This document shows, piece by piece, positions 35,401 to 46,837 of a DNA stretch of 64,000 nt. The notes under the pieces are model-generated. The model saw only the letters and a program-made list of their open reading frames with translations, did not search any database and was not told the origin of the DNA. The stretch spans positions 21,545,253 to 21,609,252 of the forward strand of contig OY978525.1 of NCBI GenBank assembly GCA_963854835.1, given 5' to 3'. Within the stretch, counting starts at the first letter, position 1. Every line of letters starts with the position of its first letter. Both the position numbers and the translations under genes were made by a program. Source of the DNA: Megamerina dolium. Lineage: Eukaryota > Arthropoda > Insecta > Diptera > Megamerinidae.

Positions 35401-38016
35401 CGCGAATATAATCCTCGTGCAATTCAAGCCATCACTGATCACCACTACATCGATGATTTTGTAGATAGCTTTGATAGTGTAGAAGAAGCCACAGATGTAT
35501 CAAGACAGGTACGTGAAATCCATAGCCATGGTGGTTTCGATCTGCGAGGTTTCGCATCTAACTCGATTGAAGCATTAAAGGAACTAGACGGTACTTCGAC
35601 AACAAAGCTGATCGCCGCTGGTGAGAACTCAGAGAAAGTTCTAGGTTTATATTGGGAATCAGCGAGTGATCATTTCATGTTTCATCTTAAATATCACCGT
35701 GTTGAACAGGCAGTTGTTTCAGGTCAACGTAGCCCAACGAAAAGAGAACTCCTCAGTATTATTATGTCAACATTCGACCCACTGGGGTTTTTAAGTCACT
35801 TCAATGTTGCCGCAAAATCTCTCATGCGAGAAGTCTGGCGCCGCGAAATTCGTTGGGACGAAAGCATTCCTAATGATGTCAATGTATTATGGGAGCAGTG
35901 GCGCCAGCAGATGGACAAGGTTAAGGATTTTCGCGTGCCACGCTGCTATTTCATGCATGGTGTGCCTCAAAATTTAGAGTTGCACGTGTTTGTTGACGCA
36001 AGCGAGGAAGCCTTCGCCGCTGTCGCCTACTGGAGATCTAAATATCCTAACGGCGAAGTTAAAGTAGCGCTAGTCTGCGCGAAAACAAAGTGCGCCCCTC
36101 TAAAAGCTGTTACTATTCCACGCCTGGAACTACAAGCAGCAGTACTAGGTGTTCGCCTTCGAAAGCTCATATTAGACAATCATGAAATAAGCCCTCGCCG
36201 ATGCGTTTTATGGAGCGACTCCAGAACGGTCTTGAAGTGGATTGGCAGTGAACATCGACGTTATAAGCCATATGTAGCGCACCGTATTGCAGAAATCTTG
36301 GGCGGAAGTGAGGTTAGAGATTGGCGATGGGTGCCAACCAAAGACAATTCTGCCGACGATGCAACAAGAGGTCATGGAAGTGTTGATTTTTCACCAAACT
36401 CTCGCTGGCTGACTGGACCTACCTTTTTACGACGCGATGAAAGTACTTGGCCATTTGAAACTGTTTTCGCTGAGAGCTTGGATAAATCATTTATTGATTA
36501 CAACCGTTTTTCAAATATAAATAGGCTTAAAAGAACAGTAGCATGGGTGCATCGATTTATAAATCGCTGTAGAAATAAAGAACTTCAATTCGAAGAATAT
36601 GGCCTCACTGCAAGCGAGCTTGAAATTGCCGAGCGCTTGTTATGTCTACACGTACAATCCGAAACCTTTGCTTCTGAACGCAATTACATCCAAGCTGGTA
36701 AAGGTATGCCTAAAGACAGCACATTAAAACAACTTGTGCCATACATGGATGATGACGGGCTGCTCCGTGTGCAAGGACGTATAGATGCCGCCAGCTACCT
36801 GCCATATAACACGCGGAGGCCTATCATACTACCACATGATCATATTTTTACGCGACTGCTTGTCTGTTATCATCATTGTCAGATGAAGCATCAGAATCAT
36901 GAGGCGACCCTTGGTAATATTCGCCGAAAATACTGGATTCCTAAAGTAAGACAACTGTTACGAAACGTAGTAGCTAACTGTAGTGTTTGCCGTATAAGTC
37001 AAGCGAAGCCTCACACGCCCATGATGGGACCACTGCCTGAAGATCGTCTCGTGCCTTACGTCCGACCCTTTACTTATACGGGGCTCGATTATTTTGGTCC
37101 TATCTCCGTAACCGTCGGGCGACATAATGAAAAGCGGTGGGTAGCATTATTTACCTGCCTAACTATGCGCGCGATTCACTTAGAAGTCGCTCACGATTTG
37201 TCGACGGATTCTTGCATCATCGCCATGCGAAACTTTATGAATCGTCGAGGAGTGCCAGTACGATTACGGTCGGATAATGGTAAAAATTTTATTGGAGCTG
37301 ACGAAGAAGCTAAATGTTTTTCTGAAGTATTTGACGCCGAACGTGTTCAGAACGAATTATCTACGAAGGGAGTTGAGTGGTTTTTCAATTGCCCAGCCAA
37401 TCCGTCGGAAGGCGGAGTTTGGGAGAGGATGGTACAATGCGTTAAAAGGGTGCTACACCACACATTAAAAGAAGTGGCCCCGCTTGAATATGTACTGCAG
37501 AGCCTTTTGATCGAAGCGGAGAATATAATCAACTCACGCCCACTCACGCACTTACCCATATCGCCTAACGAAGAAGAACCTCTAACACCGAATCATTTCT
37601 TGATTGGTACGGCAAATGCTGCACAAACACCAGTTGCTAAAGCTCCTGACGAAAAAATATGTGGACTTCGCAAACAGTGGCGCGTGGTACGTGGTCTGAG
37701 AGACGCATTCTGGAAGCGGTGGATACATGAGTATTTACCCACGCTGACCCGAAGAGTTAAATGGTGTCAACGAACGGCGCCCCTCAGAGTAGATGATGTA
37801 GTATTTATTTGCGATCCGAATATTCCAAGAAATCAGTGGCGACGTGGCGTTGTTAAGAAGGTGTACACTGGTGCTGACGGAGTGGCTCGTCGTGCAGATG
37901 TGCGTACTGTCAGCGGACTTCTACAACGAGCAATATCAAAACTGGCTGTCCTGGATTTAGAGTGTGGTGAAGCTGATCGCTCCACGGGGGCGGGGGTGTC
38001 ATATTTTAAGTCTTAA
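32407..38016 (+). CDS. BEL/Pao Gag-Pol polyprotein, intact
   Basis: A 1869-codon frame encodes all retrotransposition functions. The ATG at 32407 has a good fly context (TTGAAATGG). Domains in order: a Ser/Thr-rich N-terminus; a Gag region (DUF1759 type) from about residue 276 (LPEFSGEPEDW); zinc-binding Cys/His motifs at about 478-545, including CFSCLNVGHTTRNC; an aspartic protease (DUF1758 type) near 599 with LLDEGSS; a reverse transcriptase at about 870-1090 with YIDD at 1014-1017; a Pao-type RNase H with FVDAS (Asp1197) and WSDS (Asp1271); and an integrase with an HHCC zinc site (His from 1489; CSVC at 1525-1528) and catalytic Asp1561, Asp1623 (SDNG) and probably Glu1673 (GGVWE). A DUF5641-like tail follows. 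The last six codons lie inside the 3' LTR. No stop, frameshift or missing catalytic residue was seen, so it may be active. Confidence 0.96.
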   Translation: MENQEASSVELRRSPRLHPEERMTAVVGLAEGQANVTPTASAATVISVVTLSTADITTTSTVTASASQIPPPVSTAPVGTVLEMQRQIAMLQGQLSEVQVKLIDKNRHCQWLETALHSLAPSTTTTQVFATTTPILSSPLVPPAYSLINSPSVSYVVNPTVNPTTNTFVNSYADAIANGNVHAVTSVNASSAASQQTSATDNSYIFSPLPSAAANVSLSSAYLTMSQACITAKPNTTPPLISCSAFNNSTHMPATDPNNFSFFGSSVTTPRKLQDLPEFSGEPEDWPIFYASYVQSTLAYSYTNLENNQRLQKAIKGEARDVIKSLLIHPDNVSAAIEQLRFRFGRPEQLVQSQLRQAKDLPNISENTLAKLVPFATKVKNLSIFLQSVNGQQHIANPMLLEELVTKLPMNRRLDWARVAASIQPYPTIVHFSAWVSELANLICTVHDVDNKEQRRRLVMHASEKHCSGTTGTSTLTCPLCQGQHKLQDCRCFQNATVPDRWNLVKQHRVCFSCLNVGHTTRNCRYKKPCSKENCQRRHHSLLHEITATNTASMRQEEREGPRGSILSCATVNSTKSKLLFRVLPVTLYGKKKRIDTYALLDEGSSITMLDSELAKQLGVHGRQQHLNIQWFGGREAQEPAQVFNIEISGTGKNKRHLLRNVYAVANLKLPMQSLHSDDLNSSDKSISSLPLQPYSDVVPKLLIGIDHTHLGLPMVTKMASDQGPYVCNTKLGWVVFGPTSGAPLATHSCLFVSTPNEEDIHQLVTDYFNIESLGVRPSVPVVSIDDSRAKHILTETTKRVNGRFQTGLLWKNDDIELPDSYPAALKRLRGIEKKMSCDATYAAAYKDIIKGYIDKGYARKLPQEEVVMASSRKWYLPHFGVRNPNKPKKLRLVFDAAAQVDGVSLNSELLKGPQQYTSLPSILFNFRRGKVAVTADIREMFHQILIQPDDRYAQRFLWRDGDSKKQPEEYEMKVMIFGAACSPCSAQYVMKLNAREHREYNPRAIQAITDHHYIDDFVDSFDSVEEATDVSRQVREIHSHGGFDLRGFASNSIEALKELDGTSTTKLIAAGENSEKVLGLYWESASDHFMFHLKYHRVEQAVVSGQRSPTKRELLSIIMSTFDPLGFLSHFNVAAKSLMREVWRREIRWDESIPNDVNVLWEQWRQQMDKVKDFRVPRCYFMHGVPQNLELHVFVDASEEAFAAVAYWRSKYPNGEVKVALVCAKTKCAPLKAVTIPRLELQAAVLGVRLRKLILDNHEISPRRCVLWSDSRTVLKWIGSEHRRYKPYVAHRIAEILGGSEVRDWRWVPTKDNSADDATRGHGSVDFSPNSRWLTGPTFLRRDESTWPFETVFAESLDKSFIDYNRFSNINRLKRTVAWVHRFINRCRNKELQFEEYGLTASELEIAERLLCLHVQSETFASERNYIQAGKGMPKDSTLKQLVPYMDDDGLLRVQGRIDAASYLPYNTRRPIILPHDHIFTRLLVCYHHCQMKHQNHEATLGNIRRKYWIPKVRQLLRNVVANCSVCRISQAKPHTPMMGPLPEDRLVPYVRPFTYTGLDYFGPISVTVGRHNEKRWVALFTCLTMRAIHLEVAHDLSTDSCIIAMRNFMNRRGVPVRLRSDNGKNFIGADEEAKCFSEVFDAERVQNELSTKGVEWFFNCPANPSEGGVWERMVQCVKRVLHHTLKEVAPLEYVLQSLLIEAENIINSRPLTHLPISPNEEEPLTPNHFLIGTANAAQTPVAKAPDEKICGLRKQWRVVRGLRDAFWKRWIHEYLPTLTRRVKWCQRTAPLRVDDVVFICDPNIPRNQWRRGVVKKVYTGADGVARRADVRTVSGLLQRAISKLAVLDLECGEADRSTGAGVSYFKS
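37985..37996 (+). promoter_or_regulatory. BEL polypurine tract
   Basis: ACGGGGGCGGGGG ends immediately before the first base (TGT) of the 3' LTR. Its position and purine-only makeup, apart from single C bases, match the primer for plus-strand DNA synthesis. It is read through by the polyprotein frame. Confidence 0.75.
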
Positions 38017-38400
38017 ATATGTTTGTTATTAAATATTACGCTTGGCAACCCAGATATGGAAACCACAGTTTTGTACCTATTCCTTATTGAGTTTACGCTC
38101 TTTCGTTTCTCTCCTATTTGAGTGATATTCTTAGAGTAAATGCTCATCGTTGATCGTTAATTCTCTCTGTACTTATATTTCTCTATTGTAACACAAGTCA
38201 TTTATTTAGTTGATATAATTCGGTCATTTCAATTTTGCCTATTGGAAAATAAGGAAGGGGTACAAAACTGCGGTAAGTAACTGTACTATTATATTAATTT
38301 ACATTTACCTTTAACTCAATTGATTACAGAATAAACTTACAAATTCAACAAATTGTTTGTATGTTCAACGCAAACCCCTCCACTAGTCGCGCCTACGACA
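37997..38400 (+). repeat. BEL 3' LTR (404 bp)
   Basis: One substitution relative to the 5' LTR (A at 38127). It contains the polyprotein stop codon at 38014-38016, the second copy of the intron-like segment (38273-38329) and an AATAAA at 38331-38336 that would direct 3' end formation. Confidence 0.95.
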
Positions 38401-38405
38401 CTACA

Positions 38406-41400
38406 AAATTATGTATTTATAGGATACGATATACACCTAAATGTGTAGCAACTCAGAAACATACAATCATGACCAAAATAATAATTATTATAATCATGAT
38501 CATACGATAGATATTTTGATTAACTATGACTATATCGTATATGCTGTACATTTATTTATGATGATAAAATGTATTCAAATACAAGTAATGTACATATACG
38601 ATATGTGATAGTAAAAACTTTTTGAATTTATTTGATGTAGTCTATTATAGTTTATATGTAGATAGACAAATAAATGTCAAAAATAAAAAGCTAAAAATGG
38701 TCACGAACGTTCGAATCTAACAATGATACAATGAATATGTTATTAGCAGACTGCTTTAATTAAATTACTTTAAATATATGAGTATGTATAGATAGAAAGA
38801 AAGACACAATCGATAGATTTGCAAATTGATAATAAAGGGCAACATATTATGGCATTTTAGATAGTTGATAACTTTTTAAAGAATGAGGGAGCTGGTGAAC
38901 TTTTGATATCACATCAAAACCAATAAATCTCAGACATCAGATTAGAGATCATATGAGCCAGACTTATCATACGGTACGTCGTGGATATTTCCTTTTTGGC
39001 TTATTGGAATAAAGTATTTGTACTGTAGCTCATAATAAAAAAAGAAATAAAAATAATCGAGTGTGTATATCTGCTAATATATTTGAATTATGCACATACA
39101 TATAATATGTCCATGATTTCATATTAAAATATTTATATAAAACTATGAAGCATACTGTATTATGTATTGGAAAAATGTACTCATTTACTAATTATTTTAA
39201 ATTTGATAATTTATGTTTCCTTATTTGGTTAAAATAAACCTAGATTGGATAATAAACCATGTGCGGATTTAAATGTTACACTTCAGAACTCCAAAAGCGT
39301 AAAACAAAAACATATGCACACATTATCAGTTCTAAGTTTAACCATATCTCAGGCTCAAATTCACTTTACTTATCAAGGCTATAATCTATGTAATGTATAT
39401 ATATTCCCATCAAAAGTAAATAAAAGCCTGTGTTCTTGATTATTTTTTTTTTTTGTGATTAAATATACCATACATTTCGAGTACATATGCCGATTATTAC
39501 GAGTAATAAATAGAAGTATAATTTGCCAGTTAAAGTTTAGTAATTTAAACTGGCCATAACAAATGAACATTTATATTCATTTACTAAATCGTAGATGCAA
39601 TGCGAGTGCATATATGTGTATGTGATATTGAAACCGCATAGATAATTCAGTGGTGTGGTTGCACTAAATACGAGCACACTCACACTGTATGTAGAAATCT
39701 CAAATATAGTTTTCAGTTGAATTTATTGGCGAAAATTGTTTTTCATTGCATTCGAGAGAAATGAAAGCACACATATTTGTACATCCTTCTCGTACTGTAT
39801 GTAGTACATGCGACTAGTTGCGCATAAATTGGTACATTGGTACATACGGGTATATCATATAACATAAAATGTGTGAGCTAAATTTCATTCAATTCAATCT
39901 AAGCAAAAGTTTATGAACACTAGTGACCAACAAATATATTACATAACATTGCAGAAATTGTTGGTGGTTAGAACAATAAAATGCAATGTGATGTTGTTGC
40001 TGCTATTATCTTAGATTTATTGCTGTGCGATTTCATAGAGAGTCTATGTAGATGCAGTGTTAAAATAAGAGGGAAAATAGATTAGGGCTTAATGCGTGTA
40101 GTGCTAATGGACTCCTCATACAATAAAATTTGTATAAATTGGATGGTTTGGTTGATTTTTTGTTTAATTTTAGAATTAATGTAATGAAATATCATGGAAA
40201 TACTACTGATACTTAGCTAAATTCAAATGTAATTTGGACTTTTAGATCATAAATCAAATCGTTTTTCAAATAAAGCACTTATGCAGCAACTCTTTTTTAT
40301 GAACATACTTATTGTATAATATATTATTGATAAAATCTAAACATTTCGTTGCATAGTTGCCAGTATAAAACATATTGACGACTCTTAAGAGGTATATGAG
40401 CATCGAAAAAAATATTAATTATAAAATTGAAAAATAAAAATCTCCCTAAAAAATAATTAATAAGAAAAGAAAATTGCCTCCTGGTGAAAATATCACAAAC
40501 TTTTATTGTTAGCCTCCCGGGAAATAATCAAACAGCATCGCTACCGCTATAATATTAGAAAAATTATTATATTTAGGGGCATGATGATGTAGACGATAAC
40601 TCACACATTCACATGAAGAATAAGCTTTTTGTCTAATTGCAGTTGCTTTTAGGTTCGCCTGGTACGAGAGGCTCCCTAAAAAAAACTTCAGGAAAAATTT
40701 TGGGTAGTAAAACTGAATGTGGATGGGACATATATTTTACCGCTCCATGTGCAACTTGAAAGTGGAGGAAAAAAGTATATAAAGACGACAATTTGGACGA
40801 AAAGCTTCTCTAATGAGCAGAGACAGGCGATAACTACGTATAGGAAAAATGTTAGTGAGTAAAAACGAATGAGGATCGGCCTGAAATTTAAACTCCCTAG
40901 AGGCTATTCTGCTTCTCCAAATACGAAATGCTTTCCTTGTGAAGTAGATAAGGCCTTTTCTGTGTGTTTAGGTAAATTAACGATTCTTCAGAATGAAAAA
41001 CAATTTGTAATGAAAAAACCACTAGGAAAGCTCCATCACTTTATTTTGGATCGATTTGAATTTGGATTTGGGAGTCTCTGCTCAGTCAAAATTGCTTCCA
41101 AAAGTAGATATGATTGAGAAATCATTGCTTCTATAAAGCTTTATTGAAGAGTAAATTGTTATTTGGGTGGATACATGTAAACTGCAATTATATTATTTTG
41201 AACTACGCATTCAGAAGATTTTTTACGGCAACATTATATTGTCGGGCAATTAATTATATTGTTTTTGAGTACAAATAGTAGATATTAAATTCTTCACGGT
41301 CGAGCTCCCATTTGAACGCATGACCAGATGCTTGAAAGACCAACATAGTAAATATTGCGTTAAAGGATCATTAAATAGTGCACGTATATTTTTTAGTTCT

Positions 41401-43475
41401 CGCTAAAATTCCTTCTATCAAACAATAAAAAATAATGTGTAAAGTGAATAAAATTATAGGTTTATGATGAAATACCTATTAGGAAAAACTTGTTGCATCA
41501 ATACAATTGCTAAAAGAGCCTAGTTTACAGCAAATATGTTATGTTCTGCTATAAAGGTTATATTTTCCAATAAATCCCACTTTTAATAACCCTATCCCAC
41601 TTGTTCTCCCTCTCTTTCTCTCTCTCTCTCTCTCTTTCTCTCTTTATCTTAATCTAATAACTACCTTAATCTAATAGCCAATCAGGCAGTTAAACGTACA
41701 TCAATCAACTAGGCAATGTATTATCCATTTTATCCAAATATAATATATGCATTTGTGCACAATAACAACTAGTATTACATACGAAAACCACTTGTCATCA
41801 TTTACAACTGTCATTCATCTTTTGATATAGTGTACCTTAGTGTAATATATTTATAAAAAATAAAAAATAAAATGGATGACATGATGAATTATTGTGGGTT
41901 CATGTAGGTATGCACTATAGGTACCAACATAGTGTATATAGGTACTTATATACTCGTATGAGATGTTAGCATACAAGCATATATGGTATCGTATGTATAT
42001 AACATACATTTGTACAATTTAGTATTGAACATACTTGTATGTTATGCTGATGTTCATGAATTTCAACTTTTGACTGGTGTTCTTCCCGCATAAATTGTAA
42101 GTTTTACAAAACTTGCACAAAATAAAGTCCATGTTTTACGTTCAACTGCAAACAACATATTGATTTGAAAATTGTTGAATGTGAGTACGATGGAATACTC
42201 ATACCAACAGTGATCGAGAATGGTTTTTTAAAAGCATTTAAAAATGTATCATGTATTGTATGCTAAGTGGCACATTTGCTGCTTGAACTCTTATTGTATG
42301 TTTAGTAAAAATAATCTGTCGTTGTTATTTCCTACATTTACTGTGCTAATACACATATTGTTCATACACACACTAAACAAATCATTGAGTTAATGATGTC
42401 TAACGAACAAATGTGAGGAGGTGTTCGGCAAACGTTTTTTTTTTCGATACGGTCTAATGTATGTACATACAACGAATTACCGACCGACAACTGACATTTG
42501 CATGCCATTTCCATCATAGCGTGTACAACCTGTTAAGCATTTAATGGTATTACAATTTGTATTTTTGTTTTTTGCAATGTCATTATTTTAATAGCATAAG
42601 CTGAACTGGGCAGCTTGGCTATCCCACTAAAAAGTTCCAAACATTAATATATCCAGCAACAGTGAACTTTCTTGTTTGCTCTCTCTGTGGTATAATTGAA
42701 TTAAAAGTTATGATATTGCCAAATGGTCATACAATCCGACATTTTATTGTTGGCCAAAAGAGAGGGAACTTATTATTTATTATTGCTTAACATATGGTTA
42801 TACTCCAAATTGTTGCAATCTCATTTCAATTTATATTCTTTGAGTGATATTGATTTTATAATTTTATAAAATATATGCATAAATCATTAATTAAGTTTGT
42901 ATATTGGGGCAGAAGATTAAGCAGAGGTTGTCCGAGCAATTTTAAATAAATTACAAGCTGAAACAGGTAAATTCATTAATTAACTAAATTTGATACGATA
43001 TGTGTTTGATATTGCGGATAGTATAATATTGACGCTTGAAATTCGACTTACTTAAGAAATCATACTTTTGTATTAGAGATAGGCGTAGATTTCTTCTGAT
43101 TTAGTCCTTTGTTGATGGGGCCCCTTCATTGATAAACGTAATAGTATGTGCGGAGTTTCAGTTTATATTTCACTTTATATTTTGGAGCGCCAAGTGTAAA
43201 ATCAGACTTACGGAAACATTCGTTTGTATAGGAGGTATGAGTGCTTTTAATTCGATTGAGTCCATTTTTAAATGTGTTATTAAGTAAATATTTGAATCAA
43301 ATATCAATCCAGATTATGCGTCATTTTTGGTGGTATCTAGTTGGAGTATCATTACGGAAACACTGTAAATAATTTCTTTTTAAATATGTCAGTTCGAAAC
43401 AGTTTGTAGCAGTCAACACTTTGATTCTGTAAGGAACGAGTTCCAGAATAATCCCAAGGAGAAAATGCTCTGTCA
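38406..43475. other. 5-kb AT-rich stretch without genes
   Basis: A TC-rich microsatellite lies within it (separate entry). Otherwise there are only short chance frames such as 40869-41117, which has no recognisable domain or repeat. Confidence 0.5.
41608..41648. repeat. (TC)n microsatellite
   Basis: About 40 bp of CT/TC repeats with occasional TTTC interruptions. Confidence 0.9.
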
Positions 43476-45103
43476 AAAATCTCCTTAAAGTCGACTGGGG
43501 CCGACCAAATTATACCCTGCATATGTAGAGGTATATATAAAACGTTTGCTCGTATATCCATCCTTTTCTTCCACTACTTTGTATAGCACCTACATTAAGA
43601 ACCAGGCTACCTCACCAATTTTTGAGGAATAATTTCTGCCTATAATACTAAACTACCTAGGTTGCAATGGGTTGACCTAGGCGTATTATTTAGTAAGTTA
43701 TGGGTGTTTTGTACGGAAGCTATATAAAAAGTGGGCGTGGCTTACCTCTTTCTTGTAAATCCAATTAATTTTTCAATATTAATTCACACCTTAAATTTGG
43801 TTGTCCTACGCTGAATAGTTCGTAAGTTATAGCGGTTTAAATTTTTTTTAATTTTCCAAATTTTGTATGGAAGCCCCATTAAGAAGTGGGTGTGGCATGT
43901 TGATTTTTTGTCAGATTATTTTCGACTACCATATTAGCTGAAGTATTAATATAATTGTTCTAGAGAAGAGTATGCAGAAGTTACAGCTATTTCAATTTAA
44001 AAGAATTTTACTCATTTTGTACAGGGGCTACGATAAACAGTGGGCGTGGTGCGCCCATTTCCTGTGAGCCTAATTGCTCGTACAATACTAATCCACATCT
44101 TAAATCTCGTTGTCCTAGGCTAAATGGTTTGTAAGTTATGGAGCTTAAAATTTTAGTTTAATTCCCTCGACTTTGTATGCTCACTCCTTCACCCATGAAG
44201 GAGTGGCACACTGATTTTCTGCCAGATTATTTCCGACTACGATATTAATTTAAGTGTCAATTATGGTTATTCTAGACAGAAGAGTGCCGAAGTTACAGCT
44301 GTTTCAATTTAAAATTTGTATGGGGGCTACGATAAACACTGGGCGTGGTGCGCCCATTTTCTGTGAGCCTAGTTGCTCGTACAATACTAATCCACACCTT
44401 AAATCTCGTTATTCTATGCTGAATAGTTTGCAAGTTATAACCGGTAACATTTTTTTTAATTTTTGCAACTTTGTATGGGAGACCCAAAAAGAAGTGGGCG
44501 TGGCACACTGATTTTCTGCCGTATTATTTCCGACTACCATGTTAATCTAAGTGTCAATTATGGTTATTCTGGACAGAAGATTGTAGAAGTTACAGCAGTT
44601 TCAATTTAAAAGAAGTACTTTGTATGAGAGCTACGCTAAAAAGTAGGCGTGGCTCAACCATTTTTGGTGAGGTTATATAGTAGTATAATATAACTCTATG
44701 TGCCAAATATTGTTGTCCCAAGTGGTATATTATGTGAGTTATAGCAAGTTAAAGATTTTGAAAATTTCGAGGTTAGTCGCTTTGAATGCTTGGTGTGGGC
44801 GTGGTTATTGACCGATCATGCCCAATATCAATCCCCTCCGTACCCTTGGATCATAGATTACTTATGCCAAATTTTACCGAAATAGCTCAATATTTAATCA
44901 AGTTATCGTGCGAACCACCCAGGTGACAGACAGACGGACTGACGGACGGACGGACGGACGGACATCGTTAAATCGAAAATTTAATCGACGCTGATCACGA
45001 ATATATATCTATGTCTATATCTCCGGAGATTCCTTCAAGTGGACACAAACATCTGATCGAAATGAATATACCATGCATATTGCATTATGCAGGGAATAAA
45101 AAT
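43476..45103 (-). mobile_element. TIR/hairpin repeat family, copy 5 (three modules)
   Basis: Oriented like copy 1. The hairpin is at 43490-43505 (GTCGACTGGGGCCGAC, one mismatch in the stem), and the TTATACCCTGCATATG inverted repeat follows. Modules begin near 43799, 44107 and 44405. A GACG microsatellite lies at about 44929-44964, and the 5' end reads GCATTATGCAGGGAATAAA (one change from the family). Length is 1.63 kb, between the two- and four-module copies. Confidence 0.8.
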
Positions 45104-45539
45104 TTCATGAAGGTGATGACGAATGTATTAATAATACAAAATTTAGAATATGTGTATGAAAAATCCTTTTTTTTCTTATTAGATTTCACAAATCTACGAT
45201 TTTTAGTAACTTCGTTGTAGACAACTTTGAGTATATAAATTTTGGTAAACTACTATTGAAACTATTTTAGAAGTACTTCAGTACTAGTGGATGTCTTAAC
45301 TTTTTGTTTGTTTTGTAAATGATAAAAATTAATTATTGCAAACAGTTCCAATCCAATGGAAAATTATAAAATGCTATTGATGGCCAATATTTAACATGAA
45401 ATGGCTTTTTAAATAAAAAGCTGAGAACTGTGGTTTAACTTGATCAGGTAGCGTTTCATCCCGAACCTAAAAAGGATGGTGAAAGTTGAAACATTAATGA
45501 ATGTTTAATGAATACCCAGAATCCTAGAGGAGTAAAATT
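45104..45539. other. AT-rich spacer
   Basis: Nothing recognised between the hairpin-family copy and the mariner element. Confidence 0.5.
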
Positions 45540-46837
45540 TATCAGGTGTATTAAAAATAAATCCATTATTTTTCCTATAGATGGCTTTAGTAATCTGTAT
45601 CTGGCGTTGTATAAGTGCGATTGGGTTATGCTAGATAGCGTTAGAAAGACAGAATACTAGTACTAAATAAACTTTTCAGGCAGTTTTGTGATTGGTTGTC
45701 TCAGTATTGTTTGAGCACGCGTCAAAGATGGACACCAGTAAAGAGATAATACGCCATATTTTACAGTTTTTCTTTGATAAAGGCGATAACGCAAGTCAGA
45801 CGGCTGAAAATGTAAATAGTCTTTATGGTCCTGGCACTGTAACAGCCAATCACGTGCAATTTTGGTTTAGTCGATTCTGTTCCAATAATTTTGATGTCAA
45901 AGATGCATTACGATCTGGAGGGCCAATTGTCGGAAATATCGGTAAAATAATGTAAATCGTCGAATCTGACCGTCATGTAAGCACTGTTTCTATTGACCAG
46001 GAGCTAAACATTGCACAAAAACCCGTTTGGAACCGTTGGCTGGATATAAAAAAAAAGCTCGATGTATGGGTGTCACACGAGTTAATGCAAAAAAACCTCA
46101 TGGACCGAATTTCCATTTACGAGTCGCTGCTGAATCGCAACAAAATCGATCCATTTCTGAAGCCGATGGTTACTGGTGATGAAAAGTGGGTCAATTATGA
46201 CAACGTCAAGCGAAAACGGTCGTGGTCGAATCGCGGTGAGCCAGCGCAAACGGTGGCCAAGCCAGGATTGACGGTCAGGAAGGTTTTGCTATGTGTTTGG
46301 TGGAATTGACAGGGAATCATATACTATGAGCTCTTCTACGGCCAAACTTTTAATTCCGACCTGTACTGTCAACAACCGGACCATCTGAAGGAAGCAATTG
46401 CCCAGAAGCAGCCAGCTTTGGCCAATAGTCTATTGGCAATACGAGAGTAATTTTGTTCCATCAGGACAACGCCAGGCCACACACATCGATAGTGACTCGC
46501 TAGAAGCTTCGGGAGCTTGGCTGGGAGATTCCTATGAATCCACCTTATAGTCCTGATCTAGCACCAAGTGATTACTACTTGTTCCTGTCTATGGCGAATG
46601 ATTTTTCTGGTGAAAAATTCGCCCCAAGAGAAGATTGTGAAAATCGACTGTCCCAGTTTGTTACCAATAGGGACGAGGGTTTCTATAAGAGTGACATTAC
46701 AAAATTACCTTTAAATTGGCAACAAGTTATTGAACAAAACGGTGCATATTTGACCTAAATCGGATCATTCTAACTATGCTAAATAAGACCTTCAATTTAA
46801 TGCAAAAATAATGGATTTCTTTTTACTTGACGTTATA
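45540..46837 (+). mobile_element. mariner element (DD34D), inactivated
   Basis: The element spans 45542-46835 (about 1.29 kb, the usual mariner size) and is flanked by TA at 45540-45541 and 46836-46837. The inverted termini of about 30 bp are imperfect at the outer end (TCAGGTGTATTAAAAA against TAACGTCAAGTAAAAA) but share AAATCCATTATTTTT inside. It contains one broken transposase gene. Confidence 0.9.
45728..46758 (+). pseudogene. mariner transposase with stops and a frameshift
   Basis: A remnant of the ~345-residue mariner transposase. The likely start is the ATG at 45728 (MDTSKEIIRHIL). The helix-turn-helix region follows (GDNASQTAENVNSLYGPGTV, QFWFSRF). The first catalytic Asp is in VTGDEKWVNYDN and the second in HQDNARPHTS near 46460. 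The region of the third Asp is YSPDLAPSDYYLF, and the C-terminus ends EQNGAYLT. In-frame stops occur at 45953-45955 (TAA), 46307-46309 (TGA where WW.W is expected) and near 46500 (TAG). The frame changes between 46310 and 46450. The catalytic residues can still be read, but the gene is dead. The motifs fit the mariner family; I did not resolve the subfamily. Confidence 0.88.

Larger units (their letters stand above)
31896..38405 (+). mobile_element. Full-length BEL/Pao LTR retrotransposon
   Basis: The element spans 31901-38400 (6.5 kb) with a 5-bp target duplication CTACA at 31896-31900 and 38401-38405. It has two 404-bp LTRs that differ at one position (G at 32031, A at 38127), a single uninterrupted Gag-Pol frame, and a purine tract directly before the 3' LTR. 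LTRs start TGT and end ACA. All structural parts except a clear primer-binding site at the LTR edge are visible. One change in 404 bp implies a very recent insertion. There is no env-like gene. Confidence 0.96.
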
